Shown: positions 1 to 7,993, counted from the first letter of the stretch. The stretch: DNA of 64,000 nucleotides from Phycicoccus sonneratiae (GCF_016887965.1 NZ_JAFDVD010000021.1:1-64000); one strand, 5' to 3'. The notes: generated by a model from the letters alone, not told the origin. Made by a program: numbers and translations.

Positions 1-119
1 GCCGACCACCCCGAGCGGACAAGTCGCGGCCAAGGCACGAAGCCAGTCAGTCGGAGGGTCACACCCGAGGCGGTCGACCACAGCCCAGCACCATCAGGCT
101 GCGCTGTCGATCCTCACAG
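1..119. other. non-coding end of window, 3' of cbs
   Basis: No credible gene is visible here. The stretch lies downstream of the minus-strand cbs gene. The only open frames are short antisense continuations of cbs with shadow-like composition. Confidence 0.5.
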
Positions 120-1505
120 TCAGTCGGCGAGGAAGGAGAGCAGGTCGGCGCGGGTGAGGACCCCCACCGGCTTGCCGTCCTCGACGACGAGCACCGCGTC
201 CGAGCCCTCGAGCTCGTGGCGGGCCGTGGACACCGGCTCGCCGGCGCCGACGAGGGGCAGCCCGGGTCCCATGTGCGACTCGACCGAGTCGGCGAGGTGG
301 GCGGCACCGGTGAACAGGGCCTCGAGCAGCTCGCGCTCGGACACCGACCCCGCGACCTCGCCGGACACGACCGGGGGCTCGGCCTTGACGACCGGCATCT
401 GCGAGACGCCGTACTCGCGCAGGATCTCGATGGCGTCGCGCAGCGTCTCGTTCGGGTGCGTGTGCACGAGGGCCGGGATGTCGCCGGCCTTGGCGTGCAG
501 GACGTCGCCGACCGTGCGCTCGCCCTGGGTCTTCATGAAGCCGTACGAGGCCATCCAGTCGTCGTTGAAGATCTTCGAGAGGTAGCCGCGGCCGGAGTCC
601 GGGAGCAGCACGACGACCACGGCGTCGTCCGGCAGGTCCTTGGCCACGCGCAGCGCCGCGACGACCGCCATCCCGCAGGAGCCGCCGACGAGCAGGCCCT
701 CCTCGCGGGCGAGGCGGCGGGTCATCTCGAAGGAGTCGGCGTCGGAGACGGCCTCGACGCGGTCGACCTGGTCGGGGTCGTAGGCGCTGGGCCAGAAGTC
801 CTCACCGACACCCTCGACCAGGTAGGGCCGGCCGGAGCCGCCGCTGTAGACCGAGCCCTCGGGATCGGCCGCGACGACCTGGACGCGGCCGCCCTCGCGG
901 TCGGCCGAGACCTCGCGCAGGTACCGGCCGGCGCCGCTGATGGTGCCGCCCGTGCCGGCCCCGGTGACGAAGTGGGTGATGCGGCCGTCGGTGTCGCGCC
1001 AGATCTCCGGGCCCGTCGACTCGTAGTGCGAGAGAGGGCCGTTGGGGTTGGAGTACTGGTCGGGCTTCCAGGCCTTCGGGGTCTCGCGGACCAGCCGGTC
1101 GGAGGTCTCGTAGTAGGAGTCCGGGTGGTCCGGGGCGACGGCGGTCGGGCAGACGACGACCTCGGCACCGTACGCGCGCAGCACGTTGCGCTTGTCCTCG
1201 GAGACCTTGTCCGGGCAGACGAAGATGCACGAGTAGCCCTTGCGCTGGGCCACGAGCGCGAGCCCGACGCCGGTGTTGCCGGAGGTCGGCTCGACGATGA
1301 CGCCGCCGGGCTGCAGCTCGCCGGAGGCCTCGGCGGCCTCGACCATCTTCAGCGCGATGCGGTCCTTCACCGACCCGCCCGGGTTGAGGTACTCCACCTT
1401 GGCGAGGACGGTGGCCCCGATGCCCTCGGTGACGGAGTTGAGCTTGACGAGGGGGGTGTCCCCCACGAGGTCGGCGATGTGCTCGGCGTACTTCACGCGC
1501 GCCAT
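120..1505 (-). CDS. cbs: cystathionine beta-synthase
   Basis: 461-residue PLP enzyme that condenses serine and homocysteine to cystathionine in the cytosolic transsulfuration route. The PLP lysine sits in GGSVKDRIAL (K47) and the substrate/PLP loop is TSGNTG (74-79). The fold-type II catalytic core runs to about residue 320. A tandem CBS-domain pair fills about 325-461, the regulatory module that separates this enzyme from plain cysteine synthases. The ATG starts 4 bases after the stop of the upstream thioesterase-like gene, so the two are probably co-transcribed. O-acetylserine-dependent activity cannot be excluded from sequence. Confidence 0.93.
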   Translation of the reverse strand: MARVKYAEHIADLVGDTPLVKLNSVTEGIGATVLAKVEYLNPGGSVKDRIALKMVEAAEASGELQPGGVIVEPTSGNTGVGLALVAQRKGYSCIFVCPDKVSEDKRNVLRAYGAEVVVCPTAVAPDHPDSYYETSDRLVRETPKAWKPDQYSNPNGPLSHYESTGPEIWRDTDGRITHFVTGAGTGGTISGAGRYLREVSADREGGRVQVVAADPEGSVYSGGSGRPYLVEGVGEDFWPSAYDPDQVDRVEAVSDADSFEMTRRLAREEGLLVGGSCGMAVVAALRVAKDLPDDAVVVVLLPDSGRGYLSKIFNDDWMASYGFMKTQGERTVGDVLHAKAGDIPALVHTHPNETLRDAIEILREYGVSQMPVVKAEPPVVSGEVAGSVSERELLEALFTGAAHLADSVESHMGPGLPLVGAGEPVSTARHELEGSDAVLVVEDGKPVGVLTRADLLSFLAD

Positions 1506-1509
1506 CCTG

Positions 1510-1890
1510 TCACGCGTGGCGGGCGGTGAAGCGCGCGCCGTCGACGACGACCCGCTCGACCGTGCCGCGGCCGAGCACCGTGCCGTCGGCGGCCGTGGCC
1601 TCGACGTCGAGGGCCAGCCGGCGCCCGTCGACCGCCGCGAGAGCGGCGCGCACCGTGACCTCGGACCCGACCGCGCTCGGGGCCAGGTGGTCGAGGACGA
1701 CCCGCGTCCCGACGCTCGTCGCGCCCTCGTCCAGGGCGCCGGCGAGCGCTGCGACGGTGGCCGCCTCGGCCCAGGCGAGCAGCCGCGGCGTGCCGAGGAC
1801 CGGCAGGTCGCCGGAGCCGAGCGCCGCGGCCGTGTCGGCGTCGGACACCGTGCGGATGACCTCGGCCGAACGTCCCGGGTGCAGGTCCAT
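1510..1890 (-). CDS. hotdog-fold thioesterase family protein
   Basis: 126-residue protein that looks like a single hotdog domain of the fluoroacetyl-CoA/4HBT thioesterase-like kind (PRLLAWAEAATVAALAG helix, then alternating strands). Members hydrolyse acyl-CoA thioesters; the substrate is unknown here. The ATG at 1890 is chosen because a TACGCT -10-like hexamer lies 6 bases upstream, the spacing of a leaderless transcript. An upstream in-frame start would add 31 low-complexity residues. It is followed by cbs 4 bases later. Confidence 0.7.
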   Translation of the reverse strand: MDLHPGRSAEVIRTVSDADTAAALGSGDLPVLGTPRLLAWAEAATVAALAGALDEGATSVGTRVVLDHLAPSAVGSEVTVRAALAAVDGRRLALDVEATAADGTVLGRGTVERVVVDGARFTARHA

Positions 1891-1988
1891 CCGGCCAGCG
1901 TAAGGCGGTGGCGTGCCGATCCCGGGTCCAGCGTCGGCGGGCGGCGTTACCGTGGACGTCCGACTCGTGGGAGGAGGACCCACCGCCG

Positions 1989-3056
1989 ATGGGACGTGCC
2001 CGCCGTGCCCGCAGGATCGCCGCCACCGCCGCGTACGGCGGCGGCGGGCTCGCTGCTGCCGGAGCCGCGCTCGGGGCCCTGGGGTACGGGGTCATCAAGG
2101 CCGAGGCCGCCCTCGCGCGGCGGGTCATCGGCACCCCCTTCGACGACTCCCCGGACGACAACGGCCTCTACGGCGCCGGGCGGGGCGAGCCGTGGGAGGT
2201 CGTCGTCATCGGGGACTCGTCGGCCGCGGGCATGGGCGCCGACCACCCGCAGGAGACGGTCGGTGCCATCGTCGCGAACGGGGTGGCCGCCCTCACCGGC
2301 CGGGCCGTGCGGGTCACCAACCGGGCCGTCGTCGGCGCCGAGTCCAGCGACCTCGAGCGCCAGCTGGCCAACGCCCTCGAGGACGTCATGCGCCCCGACG
2401 TCGTCCTCGTGATGATCGGCGCCAACGACGTCACGCACCGGATCGAGCGCACGGCGTCCGTGCGCCACCTCGAGCAGACCGTCCGCCGCATCCGCGCCCT
2501 CGGCAGCGAGGTCGTCGTCGGCACCTGCCCCGACCTCGGCACCATCGAGCCCATCCGCCAGCCGCTGCGCTCCCTCATGAAGCGCTGGTCGCGCGACCTC
2601 GCCGCGGCCCAGACCGTCGCCGTCGTCGAGGCCGGGGGCCGCACGGTGTCGCTCGGCGACCTGCTCGGGCCGGAGTTCGCCGCGTCACCGCGCGAGATGT
2701 TCAGCCGCGACCAGTTCCACCCCTCGGCCGCGGGCTACGCGCGGGCCGCGGCCGCGCTGCTCCCGAGCGTCTGCGCCGCGCTGCGGGTGTGGGGCGCCGA
2801 CACCCACGACCGCCCGCCGGAGCCCCGGCGCGGCGAGGGCGTGGGCCCGGTCGCCGTCGCCGCCGGCCAGGCCGTGCGGGAGGCGGGCACCGAGGTCGCG
2901 CCCACAGAGATCGCCGGGTCCGACCGCGGCCCGCGCGGACGGTGGGCCGTGCTGCTGCGACGTCGCCCGGGACCCGTCGCCCCGGCGCAGGGTCCGTCCA
3001 CCGACGTCACGACACCGCGCACCGACGACACCGCCCCCAGCGGGTCGCCGGGCTGA
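1989..3056 (+). CDS. exported SGNH/GDSL hydrolase
   Basis: 355 residues. An N-terminal hydrophobic segment (about 10-40) suggests export or membrane anchoring. The SGNH blocks follow: GDSS with the nucleophile serine (75-78), GAND (144-147) and the Asp-His pair in DQFHPSAAGY (D240, H243). Such proteins de-esterify acyl or acetyl groups on lipids or cell-wall carbohydrate. The last ~75 residues are a low-complexity Pro/Arg/Gly tail. A strong GGAGGA ribosome site lies about 10 bases upstream of the ATG. The order thiolase, SGNH protein, cbs resembles Rv1074c-Rv1077 of M. tuberculosis (recalled, not searched). Confidence 0.85.
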   Translation: MGRARRARRIAATAAYGGGGLAAAGAALGALGYGVIKAEAALARRVIGTPFDDSPDDNGLYGAGRGEPWEVVVIGDSSAAGMGADHPQETVGAIVANGVAALTGRAVRVTNRAVVGAESSDLERQLANALEDVMRPDVVLVMIGANDVTHRIERTASVRHLEQTVRRIRALGSEVVVGTCPDLGTIEPIRQPLRSLMKRWSRDLAAAQTVAVVEAGGRTVSLGDLLGPEFAASPREMFSRDQFHPSAAGYARAAAALLPSVCAALRVWGADTHDRPPEPRRGEGVGPVAVAAGQAVREAGTEVAPTEIAGSDRGPRGRWAVLLRRRPGPVAPAQGPSTDVTTPRTDDTAPSGSPG

Positions 3057-3088
3057 CGCGCGCACCGGCCGACGCGCAGCCGCGCGCG

Positions 3089-3481
3089 TCAGGCCTCGGG
3101 GACGACCGCGTCGACCTCGACCTCGACCTTCCACCGCTCGTCGAGCAGGCCCGCGACGACGACCATCGTGCTCGCGGGCCGGATGTCGCCGAAGATCTCG
3201 CCGTGCACCGCCGACACCGCGTCGACGACGTCGACGTCGGTGATGTAGTGCCGGGTGCGGATGACGTGCTCCGGCCCGCCGCCGAGCTCGGCGAGCGCGC
3301 CGAGCGCGATCTCCCAGCAGCGTCGGGTCTGCTCGCCGGGGTCCTTGGGGACCTGCCCGCCGGGTCCGATCGGTGCCGTGCCGGAGACGGCGACGTGCTG
3401 GCCGACGCGGACGGCGCGGGCGAACCCGACCGTTCCCTCGTACGGCGACCCTGACGATGCCCGGCTGCGCGTGGTGTCCAT
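3089..3481 (-). CDS. RidA/YjgF family protein
   Basis: 130-residue small trimer-forming family protein. Family members with the key arginine hydrolyse reactive enamine/imine intermediates from PLP enzymes. Visible family features are VGFARAVRVGQHVAVSGTAP near the N terminus, a central helix and the Arg-containing DIRPASTMVVVAGL strand near the C terminus. The start at 3481 (MDTTRSRASS) matches the usual family length; an upstream start would add 11 residues. It converges on the SGNH gene, which ends 32 bases away. Whether this member is a true imine deaminase is not known. Confidence 0.85.
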   Translation of the reverse strand: MDTTRSRASSGSPYEGTVGFARAVRVGQHVAVSGTAPIGPGGQVPKDPGEQTRRCWEIALGALAELGGGPEHVIRTRHYITDVDVVDAVSAVHGEIFGDIRPASTMVVVAGLLDERWKVEVEVDAVVPEA

Positions 3482-3685
3482 GGGCTCATCCTGTCCCTCC
3501 CGGCGCGCGCGCACGACCCCTGCGCGGCGTGGTCCCTGCCACCGGCGGCGAGACCGATCCCACAGGCCCCACGAGGTTCCCTCCGCCGCGCGGAGCGCCT
3601 AGGCTGGCAGGTCCGTGGTGAGCGCTTGCTTACCACGCGCGTCGCCGCTTCGCGGCACGCGCGTCGACCACCCTCAGGAGGACCC

Positions 3686-4909
3686 GTGACCGAGGCCGTC
3701 ATCGTCGCCACCGCCCGCACCCCCATCGGCCGGGCCTTCAAGGGGTCGCTGCGCGAGATGCGGCCCGACGACCTGTCGGTGCAGGTCGTCCGCGGGCTCC
3801 TCGAGCAGCTGCCGGGGCTCGACCCGACGACCGTCGACGACCTGTACTGGGGCTGCGCGGACCCCAGCGGCAAGGCCGGCAACAACATGGCCCGCGTCAT
3901 CGCCGTGCTCGCCGGGCTCGACGGCCTTCCCGCCGCGACCGTCAACCGGTTCTGCGCCAGCTCGACGCAGACGATGCGGATGGCCTTCCACGCCATCAAG
4001 GCCGGCGAGGGCGACACCTTCGTCGTCGGCGGCGTCGAGTCGGTGTCGACGAACGCGGCCTTCCGGGGCGCCGGCGAGTCCGACCCCGACGCCCTCAACC
4101 CGGTCTTCGCCGGGGCGATGGAGCGCTCGGCCGCGATGGCCGCCTCGAACGAGACCTGGTCCGACCCGCGCGAGGGCGGCTCGCTGCCCGACGTCTACCT
4201 CGCGATGGGGCAGACCGCCGAGAACGTCGCGACGCTGCGCGGCGTCTCCCGCGAGCGCCAGGACGAGTGGGGCGTCACGAGCCAGAACCGGGCCGAGAAG
4301 GCCATCGCGAACGGGTTCTTCGAGCGCGAGATCCTCCCCGTCACGCTCGCCGACGGCACCGTCGTCACGCGCGACGACGGCCCGCGGGCCGGCGTGACCC
4401 TCGAGGCGGTGCAGGGCCTGCAGCCGGTGTTCCGCGAGGGCGGCACCGTGACGGCGGGCAACTGCTGCCCCCTCAACGACGGCGCGTCGGGCGTCGTCGT
4501 CATGAGCGACACCCGGGCCCGCGAGCTCGGCCTGACGCCGCTCGCGCGCATCGTCTCGACCGGGGTGTCCGGTCTGTCGCCGGAGATCATGGGCCTCGGT
4601 CCGGTCGAGGCCTCCCGGCAGGCGCTGAAGCGGGCCGGGCTGTCGATCGGCGACATCGACCTCTACGAGATCAACGAGGCCTTCGCGGCGCAGGTGCTGC
4701 CGAGCGCCGACGACCTCGGGATGGACCCCGAGAAGCTCAACGTCAACGGCGGCGCCATCGCGCTGGGGCACCCGTTCGGGTCCACCGGGACGCGGATCAT
4801 GACCACGCTGCTCAACGGGCTCGAGGAGCGCGACGGCACCTTCGGCCTCGAGACGATGTGCGTCGGCGGCGGCCAGGGCATGGCGATCGTCGTCGAGCGC
4901 CTCTCCTGA
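3686..4909 (+). CDS. acetyl-CoA acyltransferase (thiolase)
   Basis: 407-residue thiolase that makes or cleaves 3-ketoacyl-CoA, in beta-oxidation or acetoacetyl-CoA synthesis. Catalytic residues are all visible: the acylated cysteine in NRFCASSTQT (C90), the histidine in GHPFGSTGTR (H362) and the proton-transfer cysteine in MCVGGGQGMA (C392). A GTG start at 3686 is preferred because AGGAGG precedes it closely. An ATG 60 bases upstream lacks such a site. Gene position beside an SGNH protein and cbs resembles fadA3 of mycobacteria. Degradative or biosynthetic direction cannot be told. Confidence 0.92.
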   Translation: MTEAVIVATARTPIGRAFKGSLREMRPDDLSVQVVRGLLEQLPGLDPTTVDDLYWGCADPSGKAGNNMARVIAVLAGLDGLPAATVNRFCASSTQTMRMAFHAIKAGEGDTFVVGGVESVSTNAAFRGAGESDPDALNPVFAGAMERSAAMAASNETWSDPREGGSLPDVYLAMGQTAENVATLRGVSRERQDEWGVTSQNRAEKAIANGFFEREILPVTLADGTVVTRDDGPRAGVTLEAVQGLQPVFREGGTVTAGNCCPLNDGASGVVVMSDTRARELGLTPLARIVSTGVSGLSPEIMGLGPVEASRQALKRAGLSIGDIDLYEINEAFAAQVLPSADDLGMDPEKLNVNGGAIALGHPFGSTGTRIMTTLLNGLEERDGTFGLETMCVGGGQGMAIVVERLS

Positions 4910-4928
4910 CCCGCTCTTCACTCGACTT

Positions 4929-4989
4929 CTTGCGAGTTCGGCCGCCCGACACCCCGTAGCCGCGGCGTGTCACCGGTGGAACTCGCAAG
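4929..4989. terminator. inverted repeat between convergent genes
   Basis: Perfect 11-base arms CTTGCGAGTTC (4929-4939) and GAACTCGCAAG (4979-4989) enclose a smaller GACAC/GTGTC dyad. It lies between the thiolase stop and the convergent gene ending at 4996, so a bidirectional terminator is the simplest reading. There is no U-tract. Confidence 0.6.
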
Positions 4990-4995
4990 GAGTGA

Positions 4996-5337
4996 TCAAG
5001 GCAGGGCGCGGCGCAGGGCGGTCAGCCGCTCGCTGAGGTCCGCCCCGTCGATGGCGTCGGCGGCACACGCGTCCCAGACGACGACGGCCAGCTGGTCGAC
5101 GAGCACGGCGGAGCCGAGGTCGGGTACCGGCGTCCCCGGCGCGGTGGTGGCGGCGACGGCCTCGACGAGCTCGCGCACGAGCGGCCCCGCGAGGTTCGCC
5201 CGGTCGACGGAGAGCTCGGACCACCGGCGGCGGATGCGGTCGAGCTCGACCCGCGCCGCCTCGGGGACCGGGTCGACAGACGACGGCGCCGGGGCGGGAG
5301 GTCCCACCCCGGCGCCGGCCGGTCGAGCGTCGGTCAC
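4996..5337 (-). CDS. conserved hypothetical protein
   Basis: 113 residues, family not recognised. A Pro/Ala-rich N-terminal 30 residues lead into an acidic, Leu/Val/Ala-rich helical region ending DLSERLTALRRALP. No signal peptide, metal motif or membrane segment is seen. The GTG start overlaps the TGA of the BI-1 membrane protein gene in a GTGA arrangement, which indicates translational coupling and is the main evidence that this is a real gene. Confidence 0.6.
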   Translation of the reverse strand: MTDARPAGAGVGPPAPAPSSVDPVPEAARVELDRIRRRWSELSVDRANLAGPLVRELVEAVAATTAPGTPVPDLGSAVLVDQLAVVVWDACAADAIDGADLSERLTALRRALP

Positions 5338-6167
5338 TCGCGCATCCGGGCGAAGAGGCGCAGGAACTCGATGTACAGCCAGACGACCGTGACGATGACG
5401 CCGTGCGCCAGCAGCCACGAGTACTTCTGCGGCGCACCGGTGCGGATGGCGTACTCGATGGAGTCGAAGTCCAGCGCGAGGCTGAAGGCGGCGAGGCCGA
5501 CCGCGAAGAGCGAGATGCCGATCCCGAGGTTGGTCGTGCCGCCGATGCCGAACGGGGAGTCCGTGAACACGGCGACCCCGAAGTTGACGACCGCGAAGAT
5601 CGCGTAGCCGAAGATCGCCATCGTCATGATCCGGCGGAACTTGGCCGTGACCTTGATGAGGCCGAAGCGGTAGGCGAGGAACATCCCGACGAACGTCGAG
5701 ACCGTCGCGAGGACCGCGGTGGGGACCACGCCCTCCCAGCCCGGCACGCTGTTGAAGAACTGGGAGACGGCGCCGACGAACAGGCCCTCGACGACCGCGT
5801 AGCCGACGATGAGCGGCACGCTGAGCGTCTTCTTGAAGGCGATGACCAGGCCGAGGACGAGGGTGGCGATCATGCCGCCGACCCAGACCATGAGGCCGAG
5901 GGACTGGTTGGTGGCGGCGATCCCCCAGCCCACGGCGCCGAAGCCGAGGACGAGCGCGAAGAGGGCGAGGGTCTTCATGACGACGTCGTCCATCGTCACG
6001 GCGCGGTCGGTGCCCGGGCGCAGCGCGGACGGCGCGGAGTACATCTCCTGGAGCTGCTCGGCGCTCATCTCGGCCGGCGGGGCCGTGGGGGCGGGGCCGC
6101 CGCCGAAGCCGGCGTAGCCACCGCGGGCGTCCTTCTCGAGTCGGTTGAAGGCCGGGTTGTTGGCCAT
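5334..6167 (-). CDS. Bax inhibitor-1/YccA family membrane protein
   Basis: 277-residue integral membrane protein. After a cytosolic N-terminal tail of about 60 residues (Gly/Pro rich) come seven hydrophobic segments of the BI-1/TMBIM type, with short charged loops and a final hydrophobic segment near WLLAHGVIVTVVWLYIEFLRL. Bacterial homologues such as BsYetJ behave as pH-sensitive calcium leak channels; that role is family knowledge, not shown here. A GGAGGAT ribosome site precedes the ATG. The small hypothetical gene at 4996-5337 is coupled downstream. Confidence 0.88.
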   Translation of the reverse strand: MANNPAFNRLEKDARGGYAGFGGGPAPTAPPAEMSAEQLQEMYSAPSALRPGTDRAVTMDDVVMKTLALFALVLGFGAVGWGIAATNQSLGLMVWVGGMIATLVLGLVIAFKKTLSVPLIVGYAVVEGLFVGAVSQFFNSVPGWEGVVPTAVLATVSTFVGMFLAYRFGLIKVTAKFRRIMTMAIFGYAIFAVVNFGVAVFTDSPFGIGGTTNLGIGISLFAVGLAAFSLALDFDSIEYAIRTGAPQKYSWLLAHGVIVTVVWLYIEFLRLFARMRE

Positions 6168-6502
6168 CGATCCTCCGTGCTGTTCGTGGCGGTGGTGGTC
6201 ACCGTCGTTCGTATCAGCGTAGACGTTCGGGCATCTTCCTGAGTTCCCGCTGAGAGGCCCTGGGGTCGACCGTCGCCGCGCCCCGGCATGCGGGCTACGG
6301 CGCAGTACCTGTCGCGATCACGACGAGTACTGCGGCGTAGCTGGGGTCTTCACCGGCGGGGGCTGGCGCCCCCGACGGGAACCGTCGGCCTCACTCCGTT
6401 CGGCCTCCTCCCGACTCCCCTCGGGTGCGCTGGCGCGCCCCCGACGGGACACCACCGCTCTCACTCCGTTCGAGCGTCTCCCTGACTCCCGGCGGGGGCT
6501 GG
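6168..6502. other. gene-free interval before tRNA-Leu
   Basis: 335 bases without a credible gene. It holds the presumed promoter of the BI-1 gene (TACGCT at 6216-6221 on the minus strand), a near-perfect 15-base inverted repeat (6294-6341) and repeated copies of the tRNA-Leu 3' end from 6355 on. Confidence 0.7.
6294..6341. repeat. 15-base inverted repeat
   Basis: Arms at 6294-6308 and 6327-6341 pair over 15 bases with one mismatch around an 18-base loop. Each arm contains CGCAGTAC or its complement, an 8-mer also present in the padR promoter at 7956-7963. It may be a hairpin or a regulator site. Confidence 0.55.
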
Positions 6503-6516
6503 CGCCCCCGACGGGA
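6355..6516. repeat. tandem copies of the tRNA-Leu 3' end
   Basis: A 26-base sequence spanning the 3' end of tRNA-Leu and the bases after it (6491-6516) recurs exactly at 6355-6380 and imperfectly at about 6426-6449. Spacing is about 70 bases. The intervening units also share TCACTCCGTTCG (6391-6402, 6461-6472). The whole block is thus a degenerate ~70-base tandem repeat seeded by the tRNA terminus. Confidence 0.85.
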
Positions 6517-6577
6517 GTCGAACCCGCACCTGTGGCGCTTTTAAGGCGCCTGCCTCTGCCGGTTGGGCCACGGGGGC
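6503..6577 (-). tRNA. tRNA-Leu (anticodon UAA)
   Basis: Read on the minus strand: acceptor arm GCCCCCG/CGGGGGC, D arm, anticodon stem GGCGC/GCGCC around the 7-base loop CTTAAAA, T arm with TTCGACT, discriminator G, and an encoded CCA at 6502-6500. Loop position 34-36 is TAA, reading UUA leucine codons. The variable loop is only about 6 bases, unlike the long arm usual for bacterial tRNA-Leu. Identity therefore rests on the anticodon alone. Confidence 0.85.
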
Positions 6578-6600
6578 GCGCCCACGGTAGCGCGCCCCCG
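6571..6600 (-). terminator. hairpin between membrane protein gene and tRNA-Leu
   Basis: Perfect 10-base arms CGGGGGCGCG (6571-6580) and CGCGCCCCCG (6591-6600) with a 10-base loop, just past the stop of the gene ending at 6613. The arm shares the first 7 bases of the tRNA acceptor strand, so termination and tRNA folding could compete. Confidence 0.55.
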
Positions 6601-6612
6601 CGCCGGTGCCGC

Positions 6613-7584
6613 TCAGCCCGTGGGGCTCGGCGTCGGGGCCGGCGTCGTGCTCGGTGCGGGCGACGCAGCATCCGTCGAAGCCGGCGTCGCGCCCGGCAAC
6701 GGGGACAGGGTCAGGGGTGGCGTCCAGCCCGCCCCGGAGCCCGACCACGGGTCGCGGTCCCCGATCGCGAGCGGGAAGACGTCCGTCGCGACGTCCACCG
6801 ACCCGTCGGGCCTGGTGGGCAGACCCTCGGGACCCGTGTCCAGCATCGTGGGGTTCGTGTACACGCCGCGGCCGTCCTGGGTGAGCACCCGCGCGCCCTC
6901 GACCCGGTGGCCCTGCGCGTCGTAGACGTAGAGGTTGCCGACCTCCGCCCCGTCGAGCACCAGCCCGGGTGCCGGATACGCGTCGGACGGGGCCGGGCCG
7001 TCGCCGGCTCCTCGCTCCAGGTACCAGAGCGTCGCCGGCAGGAGCAGGACGACCGCGAGTACGTTGCCTGCGACCACGACGGCGCGCAGCCCTCGAGGCG
7101 TCGACGCGTGTGCCATCCACCGCCTGAGCACGAACGAGGCAGCAGCGCCGAGCGCGGGCAGCAGCACGCTGTGACCGGTTCCGAGCACCATCGCGACCGC
7201 CCACCCGGCCACGAGTCCGCGGAGGACCCACCAGACCGGCTGGAGGTCACGCAGCCACGGCCAGCGGTCCACCGCGCCGGTCCCAGCGCTCCAGAACGCC
7301 GCCGACACCTCGGCGAGCCATCCCGGCGACGGCGGCGCCTCCACCGGTGCCGTCCGAAGGGGAAGTCCTGCGGCAGAACGCAGCTCGGCCGCGTACTCCT
7401 CGGGCTCCCCGAGCAGGTCCCCGAGCCGGATGTCCCCCTCGGCCGCCCGCTCGGCGAGGTCGGCCTCCATCCCGAAGGTCAGCTCCTCGACGTCGTCGGC
7501 CGGCAGGTCGGCGAGCCAGGCGCGCACCGCCCCGATGTAGGCGCGGACGTCCTCGGTGCGCTGCTCGCTCGTCACGGCGCTCAC
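6613..7584 (-). CDS. PadR-linked transmembrane protein (HAAS/DUF1700-like)
   Basis: 323 residues. The N-terminal ~65 residues (VRAYIGAVRAWLADLPADDVEELTFGMEADLAERA region) form the short helical sensor seen in HAAS-type proteins that accompany PadR regulators. Three or so hydrophobic segments follow in the middle, then a globular part and a Pro/Thr/Ser-rich tail. The GTG start overlaps the padR stop (GTGA). Role is inferred: a membrane partner or target controlled with the PadR repressor, as in many Gram-positive genomes. The terminal tail is low-complexity. Confidence 0.75.
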   Translation of the reverse strand: MSAVTSEQRTEDVRAYIGAVRAWLADLPADDVEELTFGMEADLAERAAEGDIRLGDLLGEPEEYAAELRSAAGLPLRTAPVEAPPSPGWLAEVSAAFWSAGTGAVDRWPWLRDLQPVWWVLRGLVAGWAVAMVLGTGHSVLLPALGAAASFVLRRWMAHASTPRGLRAVVVAGNVLAVVLLLPATLWYLERGAGDGPAPSDAYPAPGLVLDGAEVGNLYVYDAQGHRVEGARVLTQDGRGVYTNPTMLDTGPEGLPTRPDGSVDVATDVFPLAIGDRDPWSGSGAGWTPPLTLSPLPGATPASTDAASPAPSTTPAPTPSPTG

Positions 7585-7913
7585 GACGCCACCCCCGCCC
7601 CGGTGAGCAGACCGTCCATCGTGGCGACGAATCCGCCCCACGTCTTCGCCTGGGTCTCGAGCACGTGCCGTCCCTCCGGGTTGATGCCGTAGTACTTGCG
7701 ATGCGGCCCCTCGTCCGAGGGCACGACGTACGACGTCAGCGCTCCCGCCGCGTAGAGCCGGCGCAGCGTGCCGTAGACCGAGGCGTCGCCGACCTCCTCG
7801 AGCCCGGCGTCGCGCAGCCGCCGCACGATGTCGTAGCCGTAGCCGTCCTCGCCCGCGACGACCGCGAGCACCGCGAGGTCGAGGACCCCCTTGACCAGCT
7901 GGGTGCCGTCCAT
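7581..7913 (-). CDS. PadR family transcriptional regulator
   Basis: 110-residue winged-helix DNA-binding protein of the short PadR (PadR-s2) class: ligand- or stress-responsive dimeric repressor. The helix-turn-helix includes YGYDIVRRLRDAG and DASVYGTLRRLYAAG, and the wing RKYYGINPEGRHVLE is the classic family signature. It is translated first in a two-gene operon and overlaps the membrane-protein gene by 4 bases. AAGGGAGGT lies upstream of the ATG. A dyad at 7942-7963 in the leader suggests autoregulation. Confidence 0.9.
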   Translation of the reverse strand: MDGTQLVKGVLDLAVLAVVAGEDGYGYDIVRRLRDAGLEEVGDASVYGTLRRLYAAGALTSYVVPSDEGPHRKYYGINPEGRHVLETQAKTWGGFVATMDGLLTGAGVAS

Positions 7914-7941
7914 CGCCACCTCCCTTTCCTGTGGACCGCAC

Positions 7942-7963
7942 AGTACTACGCAGTCCGCAGTAC
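7942..7963. promoter_or_regulatory. putative PadR operator
   Basis: Dyad AGTACT...AGTAC with the word CGCAGTAC at 7956-7963, about 30 bases upstream of the padR start. The placement fits an autoregulated repressor. The same 8-mer occurs in the inverted repeat at 6294-6341. Confidence 0.5.
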
Positions 7964-7971
7964 CGCGCAGA

Positions 7972-7993
7972 CGACGACACCGGCGTGTCGTCG
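7972..7993. terminator. hairpin after ppx
   Basis: Perfect 9-base arms CGACGACAC / GTGTCGTCG with a 4-base loop, 7 bases past the ppx stop. It ends the eno-proximal minus-strand gene run before the padR promoter. No U-tract. Confidence 0.6.

Noticed and set aside
216-1529. 437-residue plus-strand open frame
   Set aside because: Antisense shadow of cbs: Gly/Ala/Arg/Asp-rich, no motif, no ribosome site.
6355-6516. possible CRISPR-like repeats
   Set aside because: The repeated units are tRNA 3'-end copies with degenerate ~70-base periodicity, no uniform repeat-spacer pattern and no cas genes.
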